DNA from: Toxonevra muliebris
Lineage: Eukaryota > Arthropoda > Insecta > Diptera > Pallopteridae
Assembly (NCBI GenBank): GCA_963691655.1
Contig: OY829328.1
Coordinates: 34,553,890-34,617,889, forward strand
Length of the DNA stretch: 64,000 nt
Reading direction: 5' to 3'
Under the pieces are notes generated by a model. The model worked only from the letters and a program-made list of their open reading frames with translations. It did no database searches and was not told the DNA's origin. Positions 11,931-23,594 of this stretch are shown one piece after another. Each line of letters starts with the position of its first letter. Within the stretch, counting starts at the first letter, position 1. The position numbers and the translations under genes were made by a program.

Positions 11931-12314
11931 GCAAACAGTCGATTCTTGCAGTTTTATCTCAATGTGCTTTAGTGAGAGAGCTTGATTCCATACAGCTGAA
12001 TTTTCCTTTCATGTATTATACATGTGTTACGTCATGTTTGTACAGATAAATGTAGAGAGTATCAGCAGAAAAAAAGGTTTAGAAAATAGAAAGAGGAAGA
12101 GTGCAAAAGCTTCGACAACTACGGTCACTAACAAAATCAGTAAGAAACGAAGTTATGCAGTTGTGGCTACATACAATCAAGTAGAGAGACGACTTTTCTC
12201 AGTTTTTTCGCATGTGCTTTAATGAGAGAGTCAATATATGGTCTAACTGAACTTTCCTTTCATGTATTATATACGTGCCGATAAGTGTAGAGAGTATCAA
12301 CAGAGGAAAAGCAA
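11931..12314. repeat. two-copy imperfect duplication (~245-bp offset)
   Basis: Blocks ATACAATCAAG, ATGTGCTTTAgTGAGAGAG, TTTCCTTTCATGTATTATA and TGTAGAGAGTATCA occur in the same order at 11931-12066 and again at 12171-12304. The offset grows from 240 to about 250 bp through small indels. The duplication lies inside the piggyBac-like shell and just left of the retrotransposon insertion. The 66-codon frame at 12022-12222 spans the junction and is not convincing as a gene. Confidence 0.8.
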
Positions 12315-12410
12315 CAACAAAATAGAGAGAAGTGGACTGCAAAACCTTCAATAGAATGTTTTACAAATGTTTTCTAACAATTTTCTAATAAACGACATAG
12401 TTTCACTTCT

Positions 12411-12423
12411 ACTGCGAGTGCTT
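12411..12423. repeat. target-site duplication, 3' side of the I-like element
   Basis: ACTGCGAGTGCTT here is identical to 14753-14765 and sits directly beside the element's repeated TAA tail. The two copies bracket the retrotransposon exactly. Confidence 0.9.
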
Positions 12424-12489
12424 ATTATTATTATTAGATAGGCTGTAATGCACTGCGAACATTGTTGATCTTTTGTGCAGCCCGTGTTT

Positions 12490-13326
12490 TTAACACAATT
12501 CTAAATTAAGACTACTAACGAATCTGAGAATTGCATTAGGTTTAATGCCGCATATCTCAGAAGGTGCCAAGAGTCCCTTTCCAAGGTACAGCAATCTGCG
12601 CCTCGCGGCGGCTGGACATGCACATAGTACATGTTCAACCGTTTCCATATCTTCATTACATAGTCGACATGAATCACATTGCGATATACCCATCTTCTTA
12701 AGATGATACTTAAGAAGGCAGGGTCCTGTATGAATTTCAGTTCTGTTTAATTCGATTATGTGTTTAGAGTTAATGGTAATTGGGTTAATAAGCTTTTAGA
12801 CTGTCGGAGACCGTTAAGTCCAAACCAATAGTCTTTTAGATATTTAGTTTCCCAATCCATTATTATTGTTTGAATGTGATTGGATGACACACCACAAAAA
12901 GGTTCGGGGCCTATGAAGGACCCCGCTTTTTGCTAAGCTGTCCGCCTTTTCATTTCCTTTAAATCCTTCATGACCCGGTATCCATGCCAGTGTGACCTTG
13001 TTCCTGGTGGATAGGGCTGAAAGGAGCTCAAAGCACTCCCACAAAATTTTTGATTTTATGGTATATGAGCTAAGAGCTTTTAGAGCTGCTTGGCTGTCCG
13101 AGAGAATATAGATGCAGGCACCATCAATTCGTCTACGTATACATTCGCGGGCGCAGATCTCTATAGCATGAACCTCTGCTATAAATATGGAAGGCATTTT
13201 CCCCATTGCTACAGCTTTTTGAAATCTTGGTCCATAGACTCTAGCCCCAGCGCTGCCATAATCCATTTTAGACCCATCCGTGTACTAAACCTGTGCACCG
13301 GGTTTAATGGTAAATTTGTTGTTTTT
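12490..13326 (-). pseudogene. RNase H domain and CCHC-like tail of the I-like element
   Basis: This is the distal part of the retrotransposon's ORF2 product, which would remove RNA from the RNA/DNA hybrid. A YTDGSK box begins just upstream of 13266, followed by the AEVHAIEICA stretch, ILSDSQAALKAL and WIPGHEGFKGNEKAD, which hold the expected RNase H acidic and histidine positions. The tail (12693-12490) has a zinc-knuckle-like CRLC...EHVLC arrangement. The frame is the same as that of the RT part, but an in-frame stop lies near 13287. The reading frame between about 12900 and 12700 is shifted and then restored, because a sensible WETKYLKDYWFGLNGL reading appears in another frame. The domain call is firm; function is lost. 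Confidence 0.88.
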
Positions 13327-14751
13327 TCATATTTGACGATCACTTATAACCACCTCAAATTTCCTGGAAAATACAAATGTTTTGCTCATAGAGTCATTGA
13401 GTTTCAGGCAAGAACTGTCCTGAAATATGTTCAAAATAGATAGGTGTCCGGTGAGGTCCCCACTTTTGAGAAGGTTTACATTAGGCAGTCTAAGGGCACT
13501 TAAACTGGCTTCCCTTTTAACTGTTAAGTGTAATGGGGAAAGTCCAGTAATTGCTCCAAGTGCTGCCGTGGGACTTGTTTTTATTGCCCCTGTGATATCC
13601 AGACAAACTAGGCGATGAAGTTTATTTAACTCAGATTGCGCCTTCGCCTGTTGTGTTTTAGGCCACCAAGCAATTGCTGCATAAGTGACCATGGGTTTGA
13701 TGACCGTTTTATATGACCAATACGTCATTTTTTGTCTCAGGCCCCATGTTTTACCGTAAAGGCGTTGACAAGCATGGAATGCCCTTGTCGCCCTCTTAAC
13801 AGTATTGGAAAGATGCGAGTTCCAGTTGAGCTTTTTATCTAGGGTTACCCCCTGGTATTTAGCATCATCTAAAAGTACCAGTTCTTGACCATTGAGTTTG
13901 ATTTCCTTAAGATTAAGTTTTCTCCTCAGTGTGTACAGAACTAGTACTGTTTTATTCGGGTTAATTGTTAATCCTTTGTCGGAACACAATTTTACAATAG
14001 TGTTGAGAGCTTCTTTCATCATATCTGATATAGTGAGACCATGAGTGCCCCTTATTGTAATAACTACATCATCCGCATAGCCCTGAGGATTAAAATCTAG
14101 GTTAGCTAATCTTTCAAGGAGTTCATCTATAACCATGGTCCACAACAAGGGTGATAAGACTCCCCCTTGAGGGCATCCTTTAGTTGTCGATACGGTCATT
14201 TGTGATCCTCCTTGATCATAGCCTACTTTTCTAGTTTTCGGCATTGACAACGTCCATCTTATGATCGTTGGGGTTATTCCCTTTGTGATCATGGCGTCAC
14301 GTATCGCTGAGAACGACGTATTGTCAAATGCTCCTTGAATGTCAATAAAGGCACATAGAGCTATTTCTTTAACGACCATAGCCCTCTCGATTGATGTCGT
14401 TAGGCTGTGTATGGCTGTTTCAGTGGATTTGCCAGCTTGGTACGCAAATTGGCATTTCTGTAGGGGACATTTGGAAAGATATTCCCCTCTAATATATTGA
14501 TCTAGAGTATTCTTCATTGCTTTAAGGAGGAAGGAACTGAGGCTTATTGGTCGGAAGGCCTTCGACGTATGTTCCGCCTTCTTGCCCACCTTCGGTATGA
14601 AAACCACCCTCACTTCAGTCCAGTTACATGGTATGTAGCCTAATGTAAGGCTGTATATTTTTACCAGAGTGGGCGTTAGGACTTCAACACCTTGCTGTAG
14701 AAGACAAAGGTGAATACCGTCCCTCCCTGGTGATTTAAACGAGCTGAATGT
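13327..14751 (-). pseudogene. reverse transcriptase domain of the I-like element
   Basis: The uninterrupted minus-strand frame encodes about 474 element-derived residues. Numbered from the open frame's first Met (14778), landmarks are SPGRDG at 16-21, RPISL at 76-80, motif A FIDIQGAFDN at 144-153, motif B GCPQGGVLSP at 201-210 and the catalytic YADD at 234-237. The first nine residues of the open frame come from flanking DNA and the target duplication (14753-14778) and are not part of the protein. The upstream endonuclease is absent. A TGA at 13327-13329 ends the frame before RNase H. Catalytic aspartates are intact, but without an N-terminus, and with stops downstream, it should not support its own retrotransposition. 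Confidence 0.92.
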
Positions 14752-14752
14752 G

Positions 14753-14765
14753 ACTGCGAGTGCTT
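14753..14765. repeat. target-site duplication, 5' side of the I-like element
   Basis: ACTGCGAGTGCTT is identical to 12411-12423 and marks the truncated 5' end of the minus-strand element. Confidence 0.9.
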
Positions 14766-15922
14766 GCAGACACATCATTTTATTTTTTTATTTTTTATTT
14801 TTCTGATACAGACAGGTAAAGAGAATAAAATATTAAACATATTGCAGTTAATTTCTTTGTTTTGCTTCGACAGTCCCTGCGTCTGTTGTGCTCCAAGTAT
14901 CACATTTCTTCAGAGTTGTGGAATGTTCAAACACACAGGGACTCTACAAATACGAGCAAATTAGATGAAAGTACCTGCACAGCGAAAAAACAGGAAAAAT
15001 TGCATGGAAGTTCATACAAGGTCCCTGTGGACCTTGTCGATCATCGACGCCATAAATGACTTTAACCAGACGATTATGATGAAAAATTTCACAGAATTGT
15101 GTTGAAGTCAATTTTGATCGCTTCTATATATAGCATTTATAGAAGTCACGTAGGCTAAGGCTGTTCGTTTTAACAGTATTGAAATGCCGCTTCGTTGTCA
15201 TAAGTCCCTAGCAGTGATGTGTACAGTAATTCGTTTAAATTATACAGTAAAAAATCATAAAGTAATACACAAAAAAGATCAGTCTTGTTGTTCACTTCTA
15301 AAAATGAACCTCGGTTTATTATGATGATTTCCAAAAACCTCTTAAAATCTCATTATCTCGAGTCTGCTAGCAGATTTCAAAAAAAAAATTACGCAGAATC
15401 CTAGAATTTTTCAGTAACTATCTATTATTTGTGAACTTTTAATTGGCCAAAAGTAACCTACCAAAAAATATTCCCGTACAAAAGTCAATTTTTAGAGGTT
15501 TTCAGATGACCCAGCTCACGAACGGTAATCGCTAGAGCTTTTTCGTGAAGCACTTTAGTAAGCAGTCGTATTCAAAATTGTGAGCATGATTGATTATTTA
15601 TTATTTTTATAAATTGTGTCTGAAATAAAATTTGGAATATCATTAGACAAAGTAATAATTTATCAATACATTTTTGGAATATTTAGATTCTTTAAATGTT
15701 TTATAAATAAATTTAACAATACCGCAGGAACCAGCCTCAGCAAGTTTTTTTACACCTCAGTAAGTAAGGATTAAAAATATCCAACCATCGTCTTTTTTCG
15801 TTTTTTCCAATGTACAGTAATTTTGGCTGAAAAACGGTAATTTTTAAAGGAAAGCACAGTCATTTTAAAACTTTAGTTAACATCATGGTCCCCAGGTACC
15901 TTTTCGGCTGTCGGAGGGTTAA

Positions 15923-18574
15923 AAAATTAATATATAGAAATTTCCATTTAAATTTTTAAAATTAAATTTAACACCAAAAGAATAATATAATCAAAACGAA
16001 ATTTTTCAGTTTAGTTGATAATACCATGAAATTTTTTTCATTTGGATGGCGATTTTCAAGCAATTTTATCCAGCATCACTCCTCCTGAAAAACATTCAAG
16101 TTGATTTTTTAAGTTAATTTGCGCTAGAAACGCCATTCTAGATCTTTGTGGAAAGGTGTTATTTTTTTGTTTACATTTTCCGTTTATTTTTAGCTTCTTA
16201 TATTTTTCGATTTGTCATGCCCTTTTCCTCTCTGATTTTACAATAGCATTTAATATTTTCAACTTCCGCACGTACGACATGCCAAATAAAAAACAATTGA
16301 AATTTATTTATAGTAAATTACAAAACAAAAACATCAAAACATTTGTACAAAATTTTCCCATTAAAATGTCGTTCTTTTTTCTTTTTTTTTTGAATTCAAT
16401 TCTGAATGACAAGGTTGCATTTTCAGCGTAATAACAAAAATATTGGATTTATTATAAACATAGAGAAAAAGATTTTTGAAAAATTTATTAACTTGCTCCA
16501 AAGCGTCAAATTGATGAATTTACTTGTGCACCGGTTTTCCTTTGTTTTTCGTGTGTTTTTGGGCTCACCTCCAGATATCAAATGAAAACATAAATCAATA
16601 ATATTTTAAACATTAACTTCAACCATTTTTAGGTAATAATTTTTCGCGTTTATGTTTTATTTACAACTTATTAATCAAAATGAATGAGAAATATTCAATT
16701 TATAATTACAAATTTGTAATCATATTTAATATTTTCTTATATTTATTATGGGCATTTTTTTAATGTAGTAGGTATGTTAATAAATCAACATAGGAAGGCA
16801 AATATTTTACGCAAGCACAATATTTTTTTGTATTCTTTATTGAAAGTTCCTTCAAATGGAAATACTAAATCTCCGGGCAACAGCTGTCAGAAATAACGAC
16901 TAAGAATCTTCTGTTTTTTTGTTATTGTATCAATTGCCAAGCACGTGTAGGCTACTCCAGAAAGCGCTACATAGTATATACAATTTATAAATACAAGGTA
17001 CTCATTTGTGCTAAGCGTAATTGCTAATAAATTGTTTGTTTATAATGAACCAATTCAATATATTTTGTTTTCATTATTGTATGTTTTTAAATATAATGTG
17101 AAGTTTGTTTTGAAAGCCATTTCACAAAGCAATAACAATGCAAAATTTATATTCTACTTGTGCTTTATTATTACAAAAATGTTGTGATTTTCATAATGTA
17201 TTTTGTTATTATTCACTGATGACGTTATACTATAATATTAGGTAATTATGTATATTATTCAGGAAAAAAAATTCAAAGTTATTTAGATTTTGCGTTGTCA
17301 AAATTGATACCAGTTAACGAAGTTCTAAGCTCTACTGTAGTTATTTGTAAACATATAAATTCAACTCCACAACTTCACTTTGATTTTGGATATTCAGTGA
17401 AGCTTAAATGAAACGTGGTTCGGAAAAAATAACACTTGTCTGCATATTTCAGTCTGCTAATGGGAAGTGGCTATGTGTATTCGATAGATTTTCGCACTCT
17501 GAACACGAATCCATCACAAAGGCTAGAAGGCGCTCTAGTATAAACAAATAGATAAATTAAAAGTATTAAGAAATTATTTCCAAATCCTCGTGTTTACTCC
17601 TTCTTCTAAATTATTGTAATTCTATTTAATTTAATCTCCCCAAGTGAGTGGATATGAACGATTGATTCAAACGTTTAGCTTTCCTGACGAAATATGCTAG
17701 CATACTATTGCCTCTAATGAATTGACTAACTTAGACTCATTCAAAGAACACTGTAAAACAATTTTGAACCTTTTAAAAAACATGTTTTATGGGTCGCTGA
17801 ATACGAATATGTTAACAGATTTTTCAGGTTACGTCAGGATCTCTGTATATTCATTTTTTAACCCAGATATGCCGACCGTACTACATGTAGTACACCTATT
17901 CTTTTCAGGTTGCTGTGTTAATTGTCCTTTAAATTTTCTCCGAGTTGTTGTTGTGCTAAAGAACATTGCGCCTAACAAAGCGTGCGTTGATAAGTTTCGT
18001 CTAGGGTGTTTTTTTTGGATCAGAGTTTTCAGTTTTGCGAAATTAGTAAAAATGTGAAGATGTCACGTATACTACATGTAGTACGCTCAGCACATACGGA
18101 AGCACAATGTAATGATTTTTCGAAAACTCTTCATAACTTTCTTCTGAGCCATTTATTATTTCTGAAAAAAAGCTGAAATTAGTTTTTTTGCACACCAATG
18201 GCGAACATACTACATAGAAATAGGAGGCATGGGGTACAGATGTGATTCGATTGTTCAGGGACCCCTCCTCCCTAAATTTTTATTAGAACCTTTTTTGCCA
18301 AAGACTGTAATGCGTTTTCTTTACTCCTTTGACATTTTCTTAAACAACTGGCAAGAAACCTGGAACGAGGTGGCCCAAAATGTCTGTAGCTCCGAGGTCT
18401 TACCTAACCCGAAAAATCTGAGTTCCGCTAATATATATTGATTCAATAAGTCCAGCAAAAGCTAGTTTCAGATGTAGAAATTTTTGAAATATTGTTATTA
18501 AGTTGCAACTATTGTTACTGGTCTTCTTCTTCTTTTATGGCACAACATTCATGTTATTCAAGTTTTATTCGTAC
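15923..18574. other. AT-rich stretch without identified gene
   Basis: No gene is supported. A 111-codon plus-strand frame at 17722-18057 has no recognisable domain. The palindrome TACTACATGTAGTA occurs at 17879-17892 and again at 18070-18083. The rest is homopolymer-rich DNA with no transposon ends that I could pair. Confidence 0.5.
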
Positions 18575-18622
18575 ACAAATGGAAGGCGCCTACAGTTTTA
18601 AGCCGTACCCGAACTACGAATT
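18575..18622 (+). repeat. fragment of the SINE body family
   Basis: ACAAATGGAAGGCGCCTACAG followed directly by TTTTAAGCCG matches the conserved body block of the family seen inverted at 2.94 kb and, more diverged, in the full SINE copies. From memory, a block of this kind is very abundant in tephritid genomes. Only about 50 bp is recognisable and no tRNA-like head adjoins it. Confidence 0.6.
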
Positions 18623-18689
18623 AAAAATGTTATCATTGACAATTCATACTTTTAAAAAATTGGTCATTACAAGAGGTGCGGCCGTGTAG

Positions 18690-21630
18690 AAAAATTAACA
18701 TTTTCTACTTTAGATTTTTCGTGGTTTTGTTTAAGCAAACCGATCGCTGTTCCAAAAGCTTAAAATATATAGATTGATAAATAATTGATTTAGAATGCGC
18801 TTCATATTACGTAAGAGAAAAGCTACATATTAAATGTTCTTCATGGTAAAAAGAAGCACCTTTCTGTCAGTGGGACTTTCCATTGAAAACTCACTGCATT
18901 ACTGCATGTTTGAAACATGTAAAAATTCCTTATTAAATGTTCAAAAGTATTAAGTTGTTTTTAAGAAAAACAAATTTCTAATATGCAATTCAACGTCAAT
19001 TATTTAGATACTTCAAAGAAAATTCAATTTTATTCAATTTAGTTATTCAATTTAGTTAATTAAAATTCTAATTAGAAAATAAACAAATGTTGTTTGTTAT
19101 TTTTCAAAGTTTCTGACGCTTTGACAATAAACATGATTGAAAAGAATACATCCATATGAACAATTCACAATAAATACTTGATGTTTCAATATTGTACATA
19201 GACAATCCTCAAAGGAATATTGCATATCAATCAACATTGTATTGTTTATCATGATGTGGAGATGATGTACATTGTTCCCAGTCTTTGATTTTGTTTTTAC
19301 TGGAACATTTCAATGCGCTATGAACATAGAATTAAATGCTAGAAATGAAATGTATGAAGTTCCTACAGTGGTGCGATGTTTAACACAAACATGCTCAATG
19401 GCCTGTATCTGCTTAGTACACTTCAAAAAAATTAAACATTTCTGAAATGTACTTTGTATAGGTCGTTGGGCATATCTGGTTTAATTTGGAAAAAAGTCCA
19501 TGATCTTTGGAGCAGTGAAGTAGATAATATTTGGAGGTCTAGTATATCCAATATACTATATTTGGAGCATTGAAGTAATCAATTCAATTTCTGGGAATTG
19601 ATAATTAACATTTCTAATGTAATTTGAATTGTAATTTGTAAAATAAAATAAGCAATTTTTAAAGGAATTGAAAAAAGTACTCGAAAATTAAGAAATTTCA
19701 ATTACCTTGTGTAATTATTTTAATTTGATTTCTTGAATTCCAATAAACAAACGATAGTTGCGTGATTTTGTGTTGGTTCGATACCTTTCATGCACAACAA
19801 TTTATAGAGCTCTACACACCACCAATGTAACTTGAATTTCAATTCAACGGAAAAGGAATTTAAATTGGGCAGGGATTGAATTCCTAAAGTAAACAATACT
19901 ACCCAGCTCTGGTCACCTTGACCTTACAATGCTGCTCTACCAATAAATTGAAACTTTTATTGAAAATACTTGGTTGTCAATTTTTTACATTATCTTTCAT
20001 TTTCTCTTAAGTAAAGCAGTAAATTAAATAAAAAAAATTGATATCTTATCAAATTTATATTAATATAAGAGCTACTTTAAAATAATTCCTGTGGGAAGAC
20101 TGTATTTTGGCTTGTATAATTTACGAGACAAATTTGCATTATTTTTACCAAACAAGCCAAAAAGAAAAACTGAATATAAATCAATTGTATTCGCACGCAT
20201 GTAAATGTATTCATTTACATATATTTGTACAACTCACTTTGACCCAATCTCTGAAGAGTTAAACTATTTCTACTTTATTTAAGTTCAAACTAATATTACT
20301 TATAACTGACCCTTTTTCTTTTTTGTATTATTTCCTGAAAATAATAACACAGGAAATGAACACATAATGAAAATACTGCCAAAAATTCCAACATAAAGTT
20401 AACAAATTTGTGACATGTGCCAAGAATCATAACTAGGAAAATATTGTAGTTATTTTTCAATTTAAAAATAAAAAAAAAACACAACAATTGTAAAAATAGT
20501 TAAGTGTTTTTGCTTCTATTTTTTATTTCGGTTACATGATGATCATTGAGGTTATATCACATGTCAAATACTTGCTGGAATAAACTTTCGGAATATTTTT
20601 TCATTTTCTTTTTCAGTGATTTCTTTGCCCGGCTGCATTTGATGATACCAAAATAAATAGAAACAAAAACAACAATTTGTTTACAGAGGAAAGGAAAAAT
20701 TCAAAAACTTTTCGTAACAAAAAAGATGAAACCAAAAAAAAAAAAAAACACAAAATAAAAATTAATTAAGTTAGCAAAAACAAAACTTTAAAGCTTATAT
20801 ACATACATGTACCCTACGGGAAAATTTAAGTTGTTTCCAATTTGCTACACATCCAATACGCTTCCTTTAGAAACAGATAGAAGGTAGATTGAGTTCACCA
20901 CATACGCCATGAAATCTAGTTCAGTCTCGTTTCTTTGATATATACACGAGCACGAAACAGCAACACAATTAAAGTTTTCAGTGTGTATTAGAATAGAAGT
21001 AAGTTAATTACAAATGGGTGGTACAAGTAAAGTTAATTAAAAATAAGGCTAAACTAAGGAGAATTTAATAATAAGGTCGATCAGTAGCAGCAATTCTGAG
21101 AGCCAAGAGGGATAAATCCATAATGCACAGTGATTCGTTCCATAGACAAAAGTCGTGAAATTCATGGAACCAAAATCTAACAAATTTGGTATCAATTTAA
21201 TCAAATTACTACTGTGGGTGCTACAGCGGCTCAAAATCGAGTGACTTCATGCAAAATTTTATGAATGTTCAATTTCACCTTTACAGATGTGGATATAAAA
21301 AAATTCTTAAAAATTTAATTTTTTACATAAACAGTCCATAATTTGATGTGTTACAAATTTCCCATAAAATTTTTAAATATTTTTTTTATTATTAAAATGT
21401 TGCAAAATAAGCATTAATAGATTTGAATATATTTGAAGAATAACAAAACTGGAAATTTTGATGTTTTCATTCATCATAAAACGGGTGAAAACATGTGCTG
21501 GCATTTTCTTTTAGTATAATATCCTCCACCTTTTTCCGACTTCTTCAAATTAATCACTTTTAAATGTTGTCTAAACACGATATTTTCTCACTTTTTTTGA
21601 TGAAAATTATTTTAATTGATTTTTATTTTC
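18690..21630. other. AT-rich stretch without identified gene
   Basis: Only short, low-information frames occur. TACCCAGCTCTG near 19909-19920 resembles one end of a hAT-type element but has no clear mate. A 14-base A run lies near 20736. No RNA gene or exon is supported. Confidence 0.5.
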
Positions 21631-21900
21631 ACTACCACTAAAGGTTTAGTGGTAGTTAATTTTTATTTCCACTACCACTAAAAGTTTAGTGGTAGTTTAT
21701 TTTTATTTCCACTACCACTAAAGGTGTAGTGGTAGTTGACTTTTATTTCCACTACCACTAAAGGTTTATGGGAGTTAATTTTTATTTCCACTACCACTAA
21801 AAGTTTAGTGGTAGTTGATTTTTATTTACACTACCACTACAGGTTTAGTGGTAGTGAAATTTGATACCCACTACCACTAAACGTTCAGATTGGCACTAAA
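21631..21900. repeat. 40-bp tandem array of 26-bp palindromes
   Basis: ACTACCACTAAA, two central bases, then TTTAGTGGTAGT form a palindrome with 12-bp arms. It starts at 21631, 21671, 21711, 21751, 21790 and 21830, with a degraded seventh copy at 21870. The spacers are ~14 bp of TTAATTTTTATTTCC type. The period is 40 bp with one 39-bp step. Several units keep perfect arms while others carry one or a few changes. There is no coding potential, and CRISPR is not a consideration in this eukaryotic context because the spacers are near-identical. Confidence 0.95.
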
Positions 21901-22022
21901 AGTAGTGAAGAGCGAAATTTATTCACTAAATCCCCAGTCTGATTCTTATGCAACGAAAAGCGCCCTTAATCGTTAATCCAAAATTCCTTTTGGACAAATA
22001 TGGAGGCTATTTATGGATGTGT

Positions 22023-22054
22023 CAGTAATGCTTTCTCATCGGAAAGCATTACTG
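22023..22054. other. perfect 13-bp stem-loop
   Basis: CAGTAATGCTTTC (22023-22035), loop TCATCG, then GAAAGCATTACTG (22042-22054) form an exact hairpin. It lies 120 bp after the palindromic tandem array. No transcript context is visible. Confidence 0.65.
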
Positions 22055-23594
22055 AAAATCGAAAAATTGTTCAAAATGGCAAAAGAAAATTTGGAGAAAA
22101 TAGCAAACTTTTATACACCTTCCCACATTCTTTCGCAATTTTTCTTGAATCGTTTGCCATGTTGATAATGCAGCACTTATCTTGTTCGGGAAGCTTTAGT
22201 TTTGGCCCATCCCTTTTATTTTTGTCATAATTATTTTTTTTTTCGAATTAGTCTATCAGATCCATTCAGTTTTTTTGGTAAGTTCACAACTACTGACCCG
22301 GACCTCTCTAAAAGCAGTAATTTTGCATTATTTCTTATCATTTAAATAGGCACCATATGGGATTAAAATAAATAAATACGAAAATCTAGAGAAACCAAAA
22401 CTTTGCGCAAACTGAAAAAGATCCAAATGAGAACTACGTTATTGCACTAGCGAATACCATGAGGTGAGCTTGTGAAGATAAATCCCTCTTTTTCTACAAA
22501 AATTTCAACCATTAAAATTGTTGGTTTAAAATTAAATGACATTCTATAGAAAATAAAAAACTAAAACACTCTCTTTCAGCATTTTCGTAAAACTGAGTAA
22601 AAAAAAAAACACATTCATAAATCTCACGTTCAATGATCATGAGGATGGATCATGGGACAGAATAATGATAGTTTTCAAGAACAGAATTTCTATTTAGTCG
22701 CCCAGTGAAGCTACTATTGGGGTATTATTAACTTTAAATCACTATGGAATAACTTAAGCATACAAAGAAAATTAAGTGTGATTGTTTAAGAAAGCAAGCA
22801 AATAAAGCGGAAGAACAGAATACAATAAACAGGTATTTATTAAAAGTGCAGCGGCTCCCTTCACGAGACCAACACCAATTTGTGGCTTGTGCTACATTAT
22901 TATTAGCAGATGAGAGGTTTCAGGCAACCTCACTAACATCACTTTACACTATATAACAAATAAACGGCTTCCGGATTCCGGAGAAGGATTCTTTTTGAAA
23001 CAAAATTGATACGCATTTTTTGCCTGGGTATGGAACGAACAAGTAAGGGCAGCCATTCAATTTACGAACAGAAGCGCTTCAACGCTTTCACCATCACTTC
23101 TGATGCACATCTTTCCGCCATTGGGTAAATACATGAAATCGTTATGTTTCGCCACTGACAGCTGGCAGAATTTTCTTTTCGTATATTAAAAACAATTAAC
23201 TATAAAGTTTACTTAAAATTAAAAAAAAAAATAAATAAAAATAAAAACAAGAAATAAAATCATATACATACATGAGATTGTTTACATAATTGAAAGCAAC
23301 TCAAGCCTAATTAAATTGCACATCTGTAGCGAGCACATATACACACACATACATATGCGTATGTAAACAGGTAAACAAAAAATATACACAATTTCAAAAT
23401 GGGAAAAATCGAAAAAAAAACATTAAACATTAAAAATTATACAAGTAAGAAATAGTAAAAGCTACAAACATACATGAAAAACTTTGTTGTAAACAAAAAT
23501 AAGATTTTATATGAAGCAAGCAACGTTTATGACGTGTGTGTTTTGGTCATGAAAATATGTACTTCCAGATGACTGAACAAATGTTCGTTACCTA
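22055..23594. other. stretch without identified gene
   Basis: A 76-codon frame at 22000-22230 has no recognisable motif. The segment 22.85-23.15 kb is less A/T-biased than its surroundings but shows no domain, RNA fold or transposon end that I can name. Confidence 0.45.

Larger units (their letters stand above)
12424..14752 (-). mobile_element. 5'-truncated I-like non-LTR retrotransposon (~2.33 kb)
   Basis: On the minus strand the copy runs from mid reverse transcriptase through RNase H and a CCHC-like tail to a short 3' UTR and a terminal run of TAA trinucleotides (12424-12437), the kind of tail known from the Drosophila I factor. Identical 13-bp duplications (12411-12423 and 14753-14765) flank it, giving both ends to the base. 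The endonuclease and any ORF1 are missing, as expected for 5' truncation during target-primed reverse transcription. The coding frame carries nonsense codons and probably two compensating frameshifts, so the copy is dead. Presence of RNase H and the TAA tail favour the I group over Jockey or R1; Loa-type relatives also carry RNase H and cannot be excluded. Confidence 0.92.
11646..15918. mobile_element. piggyBac-like element hosting a nested retrotransposon
   Basis: The left end reads TTAA (11642-11645) then CCCTCCGATAACCGA. The right end read inward is TTAA (15919-15922) then CCCTCCGACAGCCGA, so 13 of 15 terminal bases agree and both sides carry the TTAA duplication typical of piggyBac. A GGTCCCCAGG motif lies near each end (about 11691 and 15888). 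Removing the 2.3-kb I-like insertion leaves about 1.9 kb without a recognisable transposase, so this is probably non-autonomous or heavily decayed. The pairing of ends 4.3 kb apart is supported by the matching TTAA and TIR but has not been tested against other copies. Confidence 0.55.

Noticed and set aside
21631..21900. CRISPR array
   Set aside because: The context is eukaryotic and the spacers between palindromes are nearly identical, so it is a simple tandem repeat.
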